A DNA stretch of 64,000 nucleotides. It comes from Megachile rotundata. Taxonomy: Eukaryota > Arthropoda > Insecta > Hymenoptera > Megachilidae. A program made the translations under genes and the position numbers. The notes below the pieces were generated by a model. That model had not been told where the DNA came from. It saw only the letters and a list, made by a program, of their open reading frames with translations, and made no database searches. This document shows, piece by piece, positions 61,840-64,000 of the stretch (positions are counted from its first letter, which is position 1; each line of letters starts with the position of its first letter). The stretch is from positions 5,952,001 to 6,016,000 of the forward strand of contig NC_134991.1 of the NCBI RefSeq assembly GCF_050947335.1, in the 5' to 3' direction.

Positions 61840-62865
61840 GAATGTTTAATTGATGTCATGAAAACTAAATTCTGCAGTTTTCGGAAGATTTCAGTTGTCT
61901 CATGAAACAGACAATATTCGAAGGCAAACAATTCTGTTATGCAGGTCATCGAGTCGAAAGTTCGCGGCACGAGTCCAGTTTATTGCAAGAGAAAACGGTG
62001 GGTCCCCCGAGTACGTGTTAGCCTCGGCAGAGTACAAGTTTTAATGTATACCATGGACCACATACATCTGATTTATAACTCAAGTTGGTGAACCTGGAGG
62101 TGTTCTATCATCTAGGATATTTTATTTATTTTTTTATGTTTGTTTTGATTGTATTCGATAACAAGGGACGGGATTTCGATCGTGACACAAAATTCAAATC
62201 GGCGGAAAAACAAGGGTCTCGCTGGAAATTGGTCGTCGACTGTCCGAAAAATGCATTTGTCATTATTCCAGGCCCGTTGCGGTGGGCGCGTGTTTTAAAT
62301 AATGCGCGAGACGTGAGCTGCATGCTGGACAAAATTACAACTGGAATTTTCACGCGCGAGCTTGCAGCTGGTCAATAAAACACAATTGCTCATTGCACAT
62401 AATTCCCTCGTACCATTAATACGTAACAGTTATACGCCGACGTGCCTGAAACCGTGTTTTAAACCGTGCGATTTTTTGTGAACGAGTCTTACTAAAAAAA
62501 GGCGCCTTCTTCGAAGACATACGGGCGTACGTCTAGTCTCGACGAAGGAAATCGTTTGAGGCAACTCGATCATGAATTTACCGAGAAATTTATTCCCGCC
62601 AGCTTCATCTGACCCCGCCACCATGAAAAACCTTTAAACTTCCCGCTTCTCTTCGTTACAACTGCCATTTCTCACTTTCCGTTGCAAGCTTGCTCGCCGC
62701 AAATAGTTACCGGCTGGTGTATAAAACGGCCAGAAAAATTAACCGAGGCACGGTTACGAACGGCTTGATGAATATAGTTTATGAGCAGATTATAATTCTA
62801 ATAGAGAATCGGCCGGATTTGCTGCGAACTATTATAATTTGTTTGTGCAACGTGCTAGAATGTTA
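61840..62865. other. Unique DNA, weak splice signals only
   Basis: An acceptor-like TGTTATGCAG ends at 61944, and a GTGGGT donor follows ACG at 61997. All three frames of this 53-nt interval are open, so the coding frame cannot be inferred. The 97-codon frame at 62085-62378 begins with a hydrophobic segment but resembles nothing I know. Confidence 0.35.
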
Positions 62866-62869
62866 GTCT

Positions 62870-63095
62870 GTGAATACGAGTAAGAACACGAGTATGAGTG
62901 TGTATATGAATATGCATATATGAGTATGAACATATGAGTGTGAACATATGAGTATGAAAATATGACTATGAACATGTGACTATGCACATATGAGTATGAA
63001 CATATAACTATGAACATATGACTATGAACATATGACTGTGAATATGATTATGCATATGACTGAGTATGAGTATGAATAGGAGTATGAGTATGAGT
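62870..63095. repeat. 14-bp minisatellite (ATGAGTATGAACAT)
   Basis: The unit ATGAGTATGAACAT and variants (ATGACTATGAACAT, ATGAGTGTGAACAT) repeat with a 14-bp period at about 62920-63045. To both sides the array degenerates into ATGAGT or GAGTATGA steps of 6 to 12 bp. The start of a + strand frame at 63066 lies inside this array, and its Met/Ser-rich N-terminus is a repeat artefact. Confidence 0.9.
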
Positions 63096-63099
63096 GTCT

Positions 63100-64000
63100 C
63101 CTTCCGAGAAGGTCATGTTGTCAGAATTTATTTAAAAAGGTTTCATTCCAATTTTCTGTACAAATGTTTTGAAGCACGCTGTATTCGAGAGCAGACAGAA
63201 AATGCAGGTTTGCAGCAGCTGTGGACGATGGTGTATGTTGATCGAAACGTTCTTGGCTCACTTTTCGGGCGGAATGAACCGCTCGGTTGGATCAGTAACG
63301 AGCCAGACTGTCAAGCGACGCAGGGCGTCGACTATTCCGACGAGAATGGACGGGCGCCGTTGCTTTCTGGCAAGGATGTTCTATGCCAAAGCCCAATTAT
63401 TGAAGTATACCGGCTGCTCGGTGCATCTCGCAATGACTAAAGGGAATGCCTTCGTTATTGCAGGTACACCGTCTTCGTCGGCAAGATTTTGTCCCTGTAC
63501 CGCGAACGGGACATTGCTGTCGAGGGTGCAATTATTTTGCAGGTAGCACGGTGCACCGGTTTCCACCCCATACCGCCGGAAGTAAAACGCACATCCGCCC
63601 GCCGATAGCCCGACCCCTCGTTAAGATGTTTCTCGCCTGGCTCTCGAAATTCGCGGGAGCATCGCGCGCCATAAATTTTCGGAAATTTCACCGGCGCCGA
63701 ATTCCTGCCGCCCTCTTTCGCCTCGTAACCACCCTCTGCAGCCAATTAACGCTCGATTATCACCGATGGAAAACAACCCCGTCGAACCGACCTCGTTGCG
63801 ATTTACGACTCCGGCTAACATTTCTGCGCATGAGCTACATTCTATTCTTACGATTGATTTTGTACGACCTTGGTTCACTTCTGAATTCTGCTGATTCAGT
63901 TCTCTTTTTTTAGGGGTGGTTTGCAAGATGATTGAAGGTTCACTTAGAAATGTGTCAAAGGGACATTGAAACTTTGGAGTATTCTGGGATATATAGGAAT
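63100..64000. other. GC-richer unique DNA with possible exon sequence
   Basis: The stretch 63170-63850 is GC-richer than its surroundings. Two overlapping + strand frames (through 63440 and through 63546) are both open for about 125 codons. One contains CSSCGRWC, and neither can be assigned to a family. A 155-codon + strand frame at 63446-63913 and minus-strand frames of about 100 codons overlap as well. The best-supported segment is listed separately. Confidence 0.4.
63464..63542 (+). other. Candidate 79-nt coding exon
   Basis: A branch-like TGACTAAAG (A near 63440) precedes TTCGTTATTGCAG, which ends at 63463. Reading with one leading base, the 26 codons that follow are open and start YTVFVGKILSLYRERD. 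Their third positions are strongly C/G-biased at first, as in real insect coding sequence. The exon could end at CAG/GTAGCA (63542), a weak donor, or the frame could run on to a stop near 63610. The frame just upstream is closed by a TAA at 63438-63440, consistent with an intron. I do not recognise the product. Confidence 0.27.

Noticed and set aside
1..64000. CRISPR array or prokaryotic operon interpretation of the repeats
   Set aside because: The repeats are head-to-tail tandem arrays without unique spacers, and the window lacks cas-like or other bacterial genes. The sequence is eukaryotic in character.

Overview
The window looks like a gene-free or intronic stretch of an insect chromosome, probably from a hymenopteran such as a bee. 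The reasons are qualitative. The unique DNA is AT-rich, but CpG is common rather than depleted. A decayed mariner transposon is present. A few splice-site combinations of insect type (CTAAC or CTAAT branch site, short pyrimidine tract, TTGCAG, GTATGT or GTAAGT) occur, and there are no bacterial-style operons or ribosome binding sites. I did not find a complete protein-coding gene, rRNA or tRNA. The longest open frames (about 130 to 210 codons, near 13.5, 16.5, 20, 24.2 and 31.5 kb) are read-throughs of tandem repeats and are not proteins.

The outstanding feature is the density and kinship of tandem arrays. One family is a G-rich minisatellite related to GATTTGGG, G-rich on the + strand at about 12.2, 21.1, 23.8-25.0, 29.8, 31.3, 60.4 and 61.7 kb and C-rich on the + strand at about 14.9, 37.5, 40.7 and 54.3 kb. 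Its two homogeneous cores (24039-24388 and 31410-31603) are near-perfect arrays of the same 16-bp unit and have G-quadruplex spacing. A second family has a CpG-containing monomer of about 15 bp with a CGCGT core. It lies in one orientation at 16.3-16.9 and 19.5-20.5 kb and in the opposite orientation at 51, 55 and 58.6-59.4 kb, and it has higher-order periods of 61, about 184 and 295 bp. Other arrays are a 59-copy ACATATA satellite (13605-14015), a 14-bp array (62.9-63.1 kb), and old few-copy tandem duplications of 29, 32, 50, 93, 127, 134-151 and 158 bp.

Other supported features are a 439-bp internally deleted mariner copy at 58013-58451, with both inverted termini, the N-terminal start and the broken C-terminal end of the transposase, and a perfect 20-bp-arm hairpin at 35997-36047. 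There is also a convincing candidate 25-nt microexon on the + strand at 43690-43714. If that microexon is real, much of the window may be intron of a large gene transcribed left to right. Weaker candidate exons lie at about 5975-6180, 17668-17785 and 63464-63542.

Layout: 0-12 kb mostly unique, with GC-richer patches; 12-31.7 kb repeat-dominated; 31.7-51 kb mostly unique, with small old duplications and the microexon; 51-63 kb repeat-rich again with the mariner copy; 63.1-64 kb a GC-richer unique patch with possible exon sequence.
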